Source: Acanthamoeba sp. SK_2022b
Taxonomy: Eukaryota; Discosea; Longamoebia; Acanthamoebidae
Length of the DNA stretch: 64,000 bases
NCBI GenBank assembly: GCA_027943245.1
Contig: JANDJZ010000008.1
Location: 62,001 to 126,000, forward strand
Reading direction: 5' to 3'
The notes beneath the pieces are model-generated. The model saw only the letters and a program-made list of their open reading frames with translations, was not told the DNA's origin and ran no database searches. Shown here piece by piece: positions 34,700 through 45,516 of this stretch; positions within the stretch are counted from its first letter, which is position 1; each line of letters starts with the position of its first letter. A program made the position numbers and the translations under genes.

Positions 34700-35210
34700 A
34701 CACCACGATCCTGTTGAACTTGCACCTTATTGAAAGGGAGCTCAAGATGTATCACTTACATCAGCAGGAAGCAAGCACAGATCCTGGTGGTGTCTTCTCT
34801 GTGATTATGGATGGTTCAAGTGATGTGATACTTCTCAAGCAAGTGCCTGCACCACTTCAAGGGGCATTTACAGTATCATCAACCATGGGCTCCATAGATG
34901 CTCACTTTACCTCAGTTTGGCTGTGGCCCAGACTTTGCCCTCTCCTTGGTGCACCACCACCTTACTCGCCACCTTGCAAGCCCAGCAGAAGGCATATGGC
35001 CTATGGTCCTTTTATCTGCAGCTTGATAACTACAGCTGTGAGAACAAGAACAAGTACATGCTGGGTTACTGTCACTGGCTAGTGCATAACCATGTCTTCT
35101 GTAATACCACCATTTCTTTTCTGCCAGTGGGGCACACCCATGAGGACATGTTCTCCACAATTGTTGTGGGCATGAAGTACATTCCTTGTGTGTTTACTGT
35201 GGATGACTAA
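34700..35210 (+). pseudogene. Decayed DUF7869-domain transposase fragment
   Basis: Two overlapping frames carry successive parts of one protein. The first (to about 34900) reads GGVFSVIMDGSSDVILLKQV, matching the strand with the first Asp of DUF7869 proteins. After a frame change near 34915 the second reads LATLQAQQKAYGLWSFYLQL, then DNYSCENKNKYMLGYCHWLV, then TTISFLPVGHTHEDMFSTIV. The DN-x-x-x-ENKNK and SFLxVGHTHED signatures are diagnostic of this RNase-H-like family, found in transposon proteins of many protists and animals. The frame change, a stop at 35208-35210 and loss of the following exons show it is not functional. Further similarity downstream (35281-35420) is too weak to claim. 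Confidence 0.65.
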
Positions 35211-36343
35211 GTGCAAAGGCTCAACACTTAATACTCCAAGGATATTCATTAGCCAGAGCCCCTTTTCCTTCTTAAATGTTTCAGACCTGATAAGCCTGAT
35301 GCTGGTGCTATAATAGCAGTGTCTGGTGTAAAAGGAAGTGTTTGGGTGAATTGCACTACAAGGGCATGAATTTTCCTCCACCAGAGGAAGATGAGGACTG
35401 GTCCTTCCACCTGGTGATGGTGAGCTTGTTGCCATTACCTAAATTATCTACTTTATTGTGCTTAACGAGCAATATTTTAGGTAGGGGTAATTGTTCGTTA
35501 AGTCACCAGATATCAAAATTACAATTGTTACTTGGTCTTGGTAAATTCACCAGATATCTCACTGCATATCTGGGGATGATTGCACAAAAAAACGCCAGTC
35601 ATTTTCAACCTCATATGATAATAGGAGGTTTTAAGTGGGAAGACAGAATTTTGCAGGCTGGAAGGTGATGCATGATCAAATTTGTGTGGTGATGTTGTGG
35701 TGTTGTTATGGTGTTGTGGTGATGATGTATTGGTGTGGTGGTGATGTGGTGGTGTGGTGGTGTTGTGGGGTGGGGTGGTCAGTTGATTGCTCATTGGGTG
35801 ATATGGTGAAGTGGTCTTGATGCAGAACTTATGGCACCAATGACAATATGCTGAGGACTGTGCAGTAATGAGAGAATGAGTGCCACACATTCCCAACAAG
35901 GCATAATGACAGGGAGAGGGAATGGAACCTGCAAGCTTGGCTTGTGAGGGATGGTTGCCAATCATGCAGAACAGTGAATCAAAGCAGTGGATCATCAACT
36001 TGACGTGTGTTGATAACCTCCTGGAGATTGCATTGGGGGGCACCTCACACAGCAGGATCCTGACTTGTCAGAGAGCAGATCCTCCATGATAGCATTGGCA
36101 AAACACCATCAAGATACTGAGTGTTAGGCTGAATATTAGAGAGGCGAGAAATGTGACCCCAAAACAGAACATAGTACTTAACAACAACACACCACACCAC
36201 ACAATCCATCCCCAGAGGTGACCCCTTCCCAAATTGGGGTAGGCCCATAGGGCCACCTGTTGTGTTGGTGTGTGGTTGTTGTGGGTGTGTTGTATATGGC
36301 CTTAACTGCCGTTTCAAGTCCAGTGAGACTCCTCTAACAAGGG

Positions 36344-37133
36344 TCAAGGATGGAAGTAGAAGTGCCCGACGTTGTGTTGAAGCTGCGGCGCGGGCGCTGG
36401 ATTGGGCTTGGGTCGGATGGTGTCAATGCCGTGCATGAAGGGCACCAGCGGCCGGGGCACCTCCACCGTCCCATCGGCCGTCTGGTGGTTCTCCAGGATG
36501 GCTAGGATCGTGCGTGGCACCGCACACCCAGTTCCATTCACTGTGTGCACAAAGTCACGTCGACGACCGCTCGCTGTTGCACACAACACGCACAAAGACG
36601 TGAACGTCAACATGCGTGTACTCATAATCCTAGTGTGCGGCAGAGCAGGGGAATATACGATCGTCCTTGGGGTAGCAGATGTTGAGGCGACGCGACTGGT
36701 AGTCGGTGCAGTTGGAGGCCGAGGAGACTTCGCCGTAGGATCCACGTCCGGGCATCCATGCCTCGATGTCATACTTGCGGTAGGCCGGGGCGCCCAGCTC
36801 CTCCGTCGGCATGTCCAATACCCGGTAATGCAGTCCCAGCTCACTGTGTGCGTGTGGGGATGAGCCCCAGCCTCGGGGGCAGTTGCGAGGAGTTGGGAGT
36901 TGGAGGCGAGCGAGAGGGAGGGTACGTGAATATCTCCTGCTGGAGCTTGACGATGCCCTCGAGTACCTCGTCGGACTGTTCGGGGGCGGTCAGCGCAAAG
37001 AGCTCAACCTTGGAGAACTGGTGCAGGCGATACAAGCCACGATCACGCAATCCCTGGGTGTGTTGTCCCAACGCAAGTTACTCGTGTGCATACTCGATTA
37101 ACCCACGAATGACGCCAAACGCACACGCCGCGG

Positions 37134-37178
<45 letters not shown>

Positions 37179-38344
37179 GTGTGGTTTTGGTACCGTTCCG
37201 CCGGCCTCGGCGCGGAAGCAGTGGGAGAAGGCGACCATGCGCACGGGCAGGGACTCAGACGGGAGCGCACACATCTGGTAGTATCCCGCCAGCGCCAGCT
37301 CCGACGTGGCCACCAGACAGAGGTCATTGCCCTCGATGCTGTACGTCTGCACCACAAGCGATTGCGAATTTGAGTGCCGGCTGAGGATTGGCAAAAAGCC
37401 GCTTGGAGTGAGGGGAGAGACCTGAGTGCCGGTGCCACGAGGCTGGAAGCCGCAGCCCTCGGCGGTGACGGGACGCACGACGTCGGGCGTGAGGACAGGG
37501 GTGAAGCCCCGAGCGGCTGCCTTGCCCATCACCCACTGCACCAGGGCCAACTCCATGAGCGCCGCCTCGTTCCTGAAGAAGACAAAGTTTTGCCCGGCCA
37601 CCCGCGAGCCCGCCTCGAAGTTGGCCTGCATGCCTTACCCGGATGAGACACGCACACACTCACAGGCTATGAAGAGCAAGGGCCACGCACAAGGTCGAGG
37701 CGTTGACAGAGGGCGACGTGATCTACGGGATCGAAGCCAAAGTCAGAGGCGTCCTGCTTCTTGTCGGGTCCGCCGTAGCACACGACGCGGGCCTGGTCCT
37801 CGCTGCCGTGGGGTACGGCGGGATGGCACACGTTGGGGATGCGCTTAGCCTCGCGGTGGAGCGCGGCCTCGACCTCTTTGACCTCCTTCTCAGCGGCGTG
37901 CAGCTGCTCCCTGAGCTCCTTGCCCTGCCCCACGAGCCGATCCACAGCTTCGTCTGCTCCTTCCTTGCTCTTGTTCTTTTTGTGCTGCTTAAGCTCTTCC
38001 GTCAACCGGTTGCGTTGCGCGCGCATCTGTTGGATCTCGAAATCTAGGCGAACGAATCGGTCATGGAGGGCAACTGTGCGATGAATGTCAGCACCCTCGA
38101 TCTTTCGTGCCCGAATGCTTGCTGCCAGTTCATCCGCATGTTCTTTCATCCACTTGAGATCGAGGTGTCGGAACAAGTACTCGGGTTGCTGATTCTGCGG
38201 AGCCTCCGCAGCCACGTTGATAGAGCGAGCCGCATTCCGGGACACTACAGCCCGAAGAGCAAAGGGCAGCACGCGCGATTGAGCCCTCCTTCCCGCAAGG
38301 CCGAGGAAGCTCCATCCCTGGCTTTGTCGTTGGGCGAGCTTCAT
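36344..38344 (-). CDS. Seryl-tRNA synthetase, mitochondrial (bacterial type)
   Basis: Charges tRNA-Ser with serine. It starts at 38344 with a basic presequence ([20 protein letters not shown], then [20 protein letters not shown]). The N-terminal long antiparallel coiled coil that grips the tRNA-Ser variable arm spans [20 protein letters not shown] to [17 protein letters not shown]. Catalytic class II motifs follow: [20 protein letters not shown] (motif 1 area), [29 protein letters not shown] (motif 2), [32 protein letters not shown], and [19 protein letters not shown] (motif 3). About eight exons; a (GT)n tract lies in the intron after motif 2. It stops at the edge of the CpG-poor island. Confidence 0.93.
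37135..37177 (+). repeat. (GT)n microsatellite in a SerRS intron
   Basis: About 21 GT units; (AC)n on the coding strand of the synthetase gene. Confidence 0.95.
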
Positions 38345-38418
38345 CTTCGTGGTTTTTGGTGCAGTCCTGTAGCTTTCTGAGGACTGCTTGGCGAGAGCAA
38401 CTAAAAAACAATAAAAGA

Positions 38419-38490
38419 AGGGGGCGCCCGGGTTTGAACCGGGGACCTGACGATCTGCAGTCGCCTGCTCTACCACTGAGCTACACCCCC
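38419..38490 (-). tRNA. tRNA-Cys(GCA), second copy
   Basis: 72 nt and nearly identical to the copy at 5526-5597; the acceptor stem is GGGGGTG/CGCCCCC, with a G-U pair at the sixth position. Anticodon GCA. It lies between the divergent SerRS and DCTN6 genes, on the SerRS strand, 74 bp before that gene's start codon. Confidence 0.95.
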
Positions 38491-38667
38491 CTTGCTCTCT
38501 ATTTCTCCTATGCGAGTATTCAGACAATCAAAAGGTAGTAAGTCATCAAAAGTGCGAGAATAAAGATCACTGTATCCTGTAAAAACATTTGCTCCTTCTG
38601 CCGGCAAGATGAGCAAAGTGTATGGACGCCCAACAGTTGGATATTTCTTCTGGGCGCTAACGCTGTG

Positions 38668-39554
38668 ATGCGCAGCAAGGGCGTTGTGTCAGTTTCGTCG
38701 GGGGCAGTCGTCCCCAAAGATTGCACTCTAGAGGGCAACATACATATAGGAGAAGGCACCGTGCTTCATCCACGCTGCAAAATCATAGCAGAGAAGGGCA
38801 GCATCACCATCGGCAAATACAACATCATCGAAGAGCACTCCACCATCGTAAACGCTCATGGTACTTTATTTTATTGTTATTTCACTCTCGATGTTGATCC
38901 ACAATGATGTGATGGTGGCTGCACAGAGGACGTGATGCGGATTGGCAACTTCAACCTCATTGAAGTTGGCGCTCGTACTCACTCCCTTCTCCCTCTGCTT
39001 CCTTACCCACAATGGCGATTCATGGTCTTCTTTCCTTTGGTCGTGTTCCTCATCACAGAGGTGTCCTCGCGACGAATAGGCGACCGCAACACGATCGAGA
39101 TTCGTGGTCCGCTTCTCATAGTGTCGTGTGCGTGGCTGCTGTGGGGGAAGGTCTAACTCGTCGTACGTCGTGCGGGGGCACAGCGGTGCTGGGCGACGGC
39201 ACGGTGATCGGCAACGATTGCGTTGTGGGCACGGGCGTGAAGCTCCCGCCCAACGAGGTCCTTCCCGACTCGGTGGTGGTCCACTCCCCACACAACAGCC
39301 GCCGAACGCTGGCCGACACCAAGGATGTACGTCATTTCCTTCTCGCTTCGTCAGCGGATATCCTGCCTCCATCAGTCTTGGTCATCTTCCTCCTGCCCGT
39401 CGTGTACTTCCAGGCGCACATGGCCCTACATACGCGACATCAACAACTGCTTGCCGCAACGCTGCCCAAGTTTCATCCTCTCCTCAAGCCCAATGTTGCC
39501 GGCTCCCCTTCCCCCGCTACGCGGTCATCAGCCGGCACCACTGCCGCCAGTTGA
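38668..39554 (+). CDS. DCTN6: Dynactin subunit 6 (p27)
   Basis: Subunit of the dynactin pointed-end complex, which helps dynein bind cargo. The protein is a left-handed beta helix of hexapeptide turns: VVSVSSGAVVPKDCTLEGNI, HIGEGTVLHPRCKIIAEKGS, ITIGKYNIIEEHSTIVNA, MRIGNFNLIEVGA, IGDRNTIEI, AVLGDGTVIGNDCVVGTGVK. The C-terminal helix region reads LADTKDAHMALHTRHQQLLA followed by KFHPLLKPN, as in animal p27. Five exons. I took the ATG at 38668; an ATG at 38609 in an upstream exon is possible because the MRSK start is short compared with animal proteins. Confidence 0.85.
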
Positions 39555-39911
39555 CACTTTCGTTTGAGAAAACCAAACGTCATCGTGTTCTTCGGCCACA
39601 AACGAGTTGTCGGGGGGGGGGGGCAGCAAGCACCAGCCACCGAACATGAGGGTGTTGGTAAGTCACTGGCAAGGTCATGTGCCCGCTCAATGTCGGGGCT
39701 CTAGTTACTGCATCTAAAGTAGGCGATTTCGTAGGAGTTGACACACCATCATGTGATCGGCCACTGTAAAGCGATCCCCACTGACCGCCAGCGGCTCACC
39801 AAGAGCCTTAGGGACCACGCAGGGCAATCAAAGATGCGACCCTGTCCTTGTGCGGTGGCACTTTCCTAAAGTGAAGTAACAGCCCTGGATGAAAACAGCT
39901 CGCAAGCAGAT
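39555..39911. other. Convergent intergenic region (DCTN6 / PPR-like gene)
   Basis: 357 bp with a run of about ten G at 39612 and no supported gene. It should hold both 3' untranslated regions. Confidence 0.5.
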
Positions 39912-42399
39912 TCATTCTTGTTTGGTGCTTTCGTTCTTCTTCTTAGCGGTGCCGGCGGTGTTGCGCGGTGTCTTGTTGTTGGTTCGTCGGTGCACCACCG
40001 GCTTCGGTTGGTTCTTGGCCGCTCTCTCCTGCCGCTTCTTCTCCACGTCACTCTCGATGGTGGCCTTCATGCTGGCCACCTTGGCCCGCCACTGTTCCCA
40101 CGCGCCGTGAGAGTTGAAGGCCCGCTCGACGACGTCCCATGTCGTAGAGCTCGGATAGGTTCCCTCCTTGTACATCTTTTCCACGTTCTTCCACATCGCG
40201 TCGAGCTCTCCCTCGGCCGCGTAGCCTCTGATAATCTCGTTCCAGCCAGACGAGTCGAGCTGCAAATGCATCAATCAGCCGACTGGTCCCCCGCTGGCAC
40301 CCCATGCACACACGCGCAGTTAACTGTGTACCTTGAGCTTGTGAAACCTGAGCATGTTGGTGGCGACCTGGTGAGCTCGCGCCATGTTCTTGTCCCGTAC
40401 GCAGGCGCGGATGAGATGGCGCGCAGTTCGATTGTCTGGGGCGAGGCCCTCGCTCTCCCTCATCCGTCGCCACACCTCGAAGCACTCGGTCGTGCGGCCG
40501 TTCTGCACGAATTGCGCAAGCACTTGGTTCCACAGGTCGCGCTCCCTCTTTCGGTCCGGCGCGATCGTCTGCTTGTCCTCGTCTTCTTCTTTCTCGTCGT
40601 CTCCATCGCCACCATCATCACCATCGTTGGCTCTGGCCGTCGCCGTTGGTTGGAGGAGCTTCTCCTTGATCTTGTCGGCGATGGTGTCGATGAGGCCGAG
40701 CGCCCGGTCGCGTTCGCCCATCCGCACGTAACTCTCTACCGCCTCCACGTACGCCCACATATCCAGGTTTCCCTTGCATTCTGCGAAAATGCGAAGCGCG
40801 CCCTCGGGATCGTCGACCACATTGCGGGCCGCCATCAAGCTGCAAATGATGATCACGAGGCGTGAGCGATCACTACACCACACACAACACCGCACGCGCA
40901 CGCGCTCATGCCTCAGCGCTTGCAGATCAACTTAAACTTGCTTACCTGCTGCAGCTACTGCTGCTGGCGGGGAGAGCTTGCTCCATCATCCATAGCACGT
41001 CACGCGCACGCTCGCCCTCGTGCTTACTGGAACGAGATGATCTCAGAAGCCATCAATGAGTGGGGCGTGCCGGCAGGCTGTGTACATAGATGGGGGAAGT
41101 GAATATCGCGTACCTTGCCAAGGCCCTGATCACTGCGGTGAAGGTGTTCGGATCGATGGGTTTCCTGTTCTTTAGCGCGCTCAGCTGTGCGGTGGCGTCC
41201 GAGGTGTGCTGGGTTCCAGCGAGCTGGTACAGGTAGGAGAGCGCGCGGTCGGTCTCTCCCGCTTGAGCCAGTCCCGTGATTAGGTGCTCGAAGTCCTTCT
41301 GCTTGATGCTCGGGGTCTTGGCCTTGTTTGCCAACACCATGCAAACAAGTGTGAGCATCGGGACACAGAGGAGATATCCGTTATGACAAAGGAGAACGTA
41401 CGTTGTCTTTGGTGGCAGCGGATTGCTGTCGGTAGTTGAGGATGTGGCCATAGGCCTCTTCGGCCAGGGTCATTCTATTGTGCGCAGCAAAGCGACCCAG
41501 CAGCAGACCAAGCGCATCAGGACTCACCATGCCTAGCCCGTGCCCCTAAATACGCATTTATCACGTCCAGTCACACAAGACCTCAAGCGGGCGGTGTTTG
41601 ATGAGGAGATGGTACCACTTTGGCCAGATCCCATATGTACTGCAGCATCCCATCGTCGGGATCTTTCACCAGGAGACACCTGAGCAAAAGGTGGCAAGGC
41701 GTGCGTCACTCACAGCTGCCCGCACGCTTCCTCTCTTCTTATGAGCGTACCGCTGGTGGGCCAAGCGCGAGAGATGGTCGGCGTCTATCCGCTGCCCTTC
41801 TAGCATGTGCTCGTGGAGCGCTTCGATCTCGTTCTCCACTTTTTTCTTCCTGTACTCCTCTGGCGAGGCCCACGGTCGGATCGGTCAGCACGCGCACGCG
41901 CAATGTGAGAAGCGGTGAACATACGGGCAGGCAACCACTCCGGTCGCGCCTTGGGCCTGCGTCCCCTTGGTGCCTGATGTGCGTCCTCAGCGCTGGCTGC
42001 CTTCTGCTGCTGGCCTTTGCCGCGCAGCCCAGCAGCTTCTGTGGCTTCTTCCAGATCCTCATCTTCGCTGTCCCACTCGTCATCGTCATCGTCATCTTCG
42101 TCATCGTAGGCTTCGTCATCGGTCACTGCAGGCGCCCGCCTTCCTCCCCTTTGACCACTTGTGGTGGCGCGAGCATGAATCGCCGACGTTCCGCTCCATT
42201 TCCTCACGGTATGCCCTAATCGTGCGGGATTCGAGGGCCGACACAAGATGCCATTTAACAATCGCGAAGATTGCGCTGACGAAAATCGCGATGCGCATCG
42301 GGAAGTTTGCTGACGCCAGGGGGCCACACCACCGCTGGAACAAGGCCTGAGCGGCACAGCAGCTGATGTCCTCCTCAGCCACATCTCCGTGTTGCACAA
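39912..42399 (-). CDS. PPR-like mitochondrial protein
   Basis: Likely organellar RNA-binding protein built of helical pairs. The start at 42399 (or 42384, MWLRRTSAAVPLRPCSSGG) gives a basic, Ser/Arg-rich presequence, then a poly-acidic stretch (DDEAYDDEDDDDDDEWDSED). Repeat-like helices follow over about eight exons: MVSPDALGLLLGRFAAHNRM, KQKDFEHLITGLAQAGETDR (a good PPR start), DPNTFTAVIRALA, DMWAYVEAVESYVRMGERDR, RDLWNQVLAQFVQNGRTTEC, NRTARHLIRACVRDKNMARA, DSSGWNEIIRGYAAEGELDA, SSTTWDVVERAFNSHGAWEQ. The C-terminus is Lys-rich. Repeats are irregular, so the family call rests on pattern, not on one diagnostic motif. Several splice junctions between 41.0 and 41.8 kb are uncertain. Confidence 0.65.
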
Positions 42400-42692
42400 T
42401 TGAAACGAAAAGTGTGTTAAATGGTCCTCTCAAAACAAAAAAAGGGGGAAGATTAATATGATTAGTATTTGGCTTCGGATAGGAATGATACATGACGGCA
42501 GAGCTGGTGGAGGTAGGGAGGAGATAAATAAGCGGAGGATCGGACGCTTGGCGTCTCGTGGAGAAGTGAAAGGGGAGAGATGGGAAGAGGAGATAAGAAG
42601 TCAGCCTGTTCGCCCAACGACGTCGTGACAGACCTCGCGAGAGACGGAAAAGTAAGGTGGTGCGTGTGGGTCCACAGAGTCTCTCTCGCAGC

Positions 42693-44243
42693 TTACTCCT
42701 TCTTCGTAGACTTCTTCTTCTTCTTCTCGCCGTTCTCGTCGTCCTTCTTCGTCGACTTCTTCTTCTTCTTCTCGCCCTCCTTCTCGCTCTCGGTGGTCTT
42801 CTTCTTTTTCTTCTTCTTCTCGCCCTCCTTCTCGCTGTCAGCAGCGGTGGTCTTCTTTTTCTTCTTCTTCTCGCCGTCCTCCTTCTTCTCGCCCTCGGCG
42901 GTGGTGGTCTTCTTCTTTTTCTTCTTCTTCTCGCCGTCCTCCTCTTTGTCGGCGGTGGTCTTCTTCGACTTCTTCTTCTTCTCGCCGTCCTTGTCCGACG
43001 CGGCCTTCTTCTTTCCCGAGTCGGTCGACTTCTTCACGCTCTTGGCGGGAAGGTGTTCGAGGATGGCCTTGAGAGAGTCAACCACCTTCTTGAAGTCGGG
43101 CCTGTCCTGTGGGTCCCGCGCGGCGCACAGCAGCAACAGATCCCACAGTTCCGGAGGCGTGTCGCTCGGGATGTTGCCTTGGCAGGGTATTGGGCAGACG
43201 AGAGGTTAGGCCGTGAACCCCCAGAAGTAGCGCGGCATCATATCAGGGGAAGGGCATTACCCCTGTGATCGTCGCCGTTGAAGGCGTAGCAGTCCTTCAG
43301 CTTACGCATGGGAGGCTTGTCGCGGGTGATGAGCTCGTAGATGACCATGCCGAACGAGAAGACGTCGGCAGACTTATCGTAGCTCTCGCCCATAGCAACC
43401 TCGGGAGCCATCCTGCGGAGAGCTTGAGCCTTGTGTGGTCATTGCGGAGACACACAGTGGGAGGGCGCGGCGTACCACTCATTGGTTCCGACGATAGTCA
43501 TCAAGTGGTTGGCCTCCTCTCCCTCAGTGGGAGCCGAGCGAGCAAGACCAAAGTCGCACACCTTCACCTTCCAGTTTTCTCCCACCTGAGAACGAAGAAA
43601 TCGAATCGAGATTCTTGGTGAGAACTGAAGAAAAGAGGAAAGGTCGAGAAACGTTGGCAAACCGTACCAGCAGATTGTGCGACTTCAAGTCCCTGTGCAT
43701 GATGCTCTTGGAGTGGAGGTAGTTCATCGCGAGGGCAATATCCCTCAGCACCTCTTCAGTCATCAAGCAATCAAAATCGAAGTTTGTCAATAAATTGAAC
43801 GCTTCAAAAAGGAAACCACGGCCGTGAGAAGAAGAAGCAAGTACCGACTCGAAGCTTCCAGTCCATCTCCACTGACTTGTCCTTCAGCTTGGACCGCAGA
43901 TCGCCGCCGGTGATGAACTCAGTAATAATATACATGTCATCCGTTTCGATACAAAGGCCCATAAGCTGGACAATGTTGGGGTGGGAAAGCCCCCTTTCGA
44001 AAAGAGAAGAAAATAGATTAATGAGTGCGCGTTGAGAAGAACCCGTGGCGGATAGAGTACTTACGTGAGAGTGTCCATTTCTCTTTCAATGTACTTCTGC
44101 ATGAAATCGTCATCGACGAAGAAAAGCTTCTTGATGGCTACATCAGTGCCCAGGTAGGTTCCCTTGTACACCTCTCCGAAATTACCCTTGCCAATTCTCT
44201 CGCCGAGGTCCAAATCATCGAAATTGACCTTCCACTGCGCCAT
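42693..44243 (-). CDS. Protein kinase of the TKL type with a Lys/Glu/Thr-rich tail
   Basis: Serine/threonine or dual-specificity kinase. Starts at 44243, MAQWKVNFDDLDLGERIGKG. Kinase motifs in order: GKGNFGEVYKGTYLGTDVAI with the catalytic Lys in AIKK; Glu in EREMDTLT; NIVQLMGLCIETDDMYIITE; SIMHRDLKSHNLL (catalytic loop, TKL-style HRDLKSxN); VKVCDFGLARSAPTEGEEAN (DFG); MAPEVAMGESYDKSADVFSF; AARDPQDRPDFKKVVDSL. All catalytic residues are kept. After the kinase domain comes a tail of about 110 residues in which GEKKKKKK-TT-like units recur six times, ending KKKKKSTKKE. The tail could bind acidic partners, nucleic acid or membranes. About seven exons. It has a divergent neighbour, Spc25, 238 bp away. 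Confidence 0.92.
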
Positions 44244-44481
44244 TCTTGTGTTTAACAATAAGCAAACAGACAGCGACCACCCAACGGACGTGACCCCAAA
44301 ACACACCAGGCCACCATTTGCGGCCAGTGCGAGGATGCCACGTCAGCTCGCTCACTTACACTTTACGCGGACAGGACCAAGGACGTTTTGGCGCCAAACG
44401 GCGGCAAACGGGCGGGATTGGCGGCACATCTTGTCGCTAGTACGAGATAAGCTTAGATCGCGAGGGGCGTAAGGTGGCATC

Positions 44482-45371
44482 ATGATTCATAACTCGGAGC
44501 TTATAGATGAGATGGAGAAAGCAAAGCAAGAGTTGCACAAATGGATGCAAGAGCGAGTTCGGAATGTGGAGGACCTGAAGAAGAGACACCAGAATGCCAC
44601 CGCCAAATACAGTGGTACGTACGCGTACGTCAATAGTTTTGCCGCTTGATCCCGTGTTGATTCCATCTGCAGGGGAGATGGCTTCTCTTCAACAGCAGAT
44701 GAAATCGGCGGAAGCGACGGGAAAGAATGTGCGCCAAGGTATGTACCGCCCCCGTTCCAGCCGTCACACGCGTTTCTCAGCGCTGCCTCTTTGTCATCTC
44801 AGAGTTGGCCGATGAGGAGCGCGAGCTTAAGCGGTTGCAGCAGACGCTGAAGAGGCTGCGAGACAAGGAGAACCTCTTGCCCCAAGAGTTGGAGCAGAGG
44901 AAGCGGGAGGTAGAGAAGCAGCACCAGAAGCTCGTGGCGCAGGATCGGCAGTTGGCCGAGCGGCAAAGAGAGCACGCACAAAGCCTGCAGATGCTCATGC
45001 ACGACGTCGGTCGGTACCGCGAGCGACTGGGCCTGGAGCTGCAGCGGGTTGGGATCAACCACATGCGGTTCATCTTTGTCTACGTCGATCCCAACCACCC
45101 CATGCGCCAGTTTTCCTTTGACCTTCACCTCGACACCTCTGATCGCTACCACGGTGCGCCATCTTCATACTTTTAACTTCATGCTGTCCTGATGTTATCT
45201 GGTTCGGTCTCGTTCTAACATCGCGGGTGTGGTTCAGTCGAGGCATGCAAGCCGCCGGTGGAGGGTCTGGTGGAGATGGTGGAGGCGCTGAACAGCAAGG
45301 ACGGCGACCTCACCAAGTTTGTGGTCTCCATACGGAGGAAGTTCAAGGAGAGCGTCCTCCCTAGCAAGTAA
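44482..45371 (+). CDS. SPC25: Kinetochore protein Spc25 (NDC80 complex)
   Basis: Spc25 and Spc24 form the end of the NDC80 complex that attaches to the inner kinetochore. Four exons. A long coiled coil (ELIDEMEKAKQELHKWMQER to LAERQREHAQSLQMLMHDVG) is followed by the globular Spc25 domain: RYRERLGLELQRVGINHMRF, IFVYVDPNHPMRQFSFDLHL, CKPPVEGLVEMVEALN, GDLTKFVVSIRRKFKESVLP. The arrangement and the RLGL...F-x-F-x-x-ID-like core match the family. Start chosen at the ATG at 44482, which fits the coiled-coil register. Stop TAA at 45369-45371, followed by an A-rich signal. Confidence 0.85.
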
Positions 45372-45516
45372 TAAAAAAAAACACACAAAAGAGAAAGACA
45401 TGTAAATTGGCAATGTGGCACGCACGACACACGACACGACGCAAGACGATAATGGTCGTGTAGTAGGGAGAATAAATATTTATACTTCTTTGCTGTGGGG
45501 TCGGGAGGGGAGGAGT

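Larger units (their letters stand above)
33480..36340. mobile_element. CpG-depleted island with remains of a DUF7869-type transposable element
   Basis: Base composition changes sharply: AT-richer, full of TG and CA, and nearly without CG. From 33541 to about 34065 I find no CG at all, and from 34300 to 36340 about ten, whereas flanking genes carry many per line. This is the footprint expected from long-term cytosine methylation and deamination of a silenced element. The centre holds the decayed transposase described at 34700-35210. A GTG/GTT-rich stretch lies at 35690-35790 and a 13-bp inverted repeat at 35460-35501. I could not find terminal inverted repeats or target-site duplications, so borders are only where composition changes. 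The tRNA-Leu gene sits inside. Confidence 0.6.
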
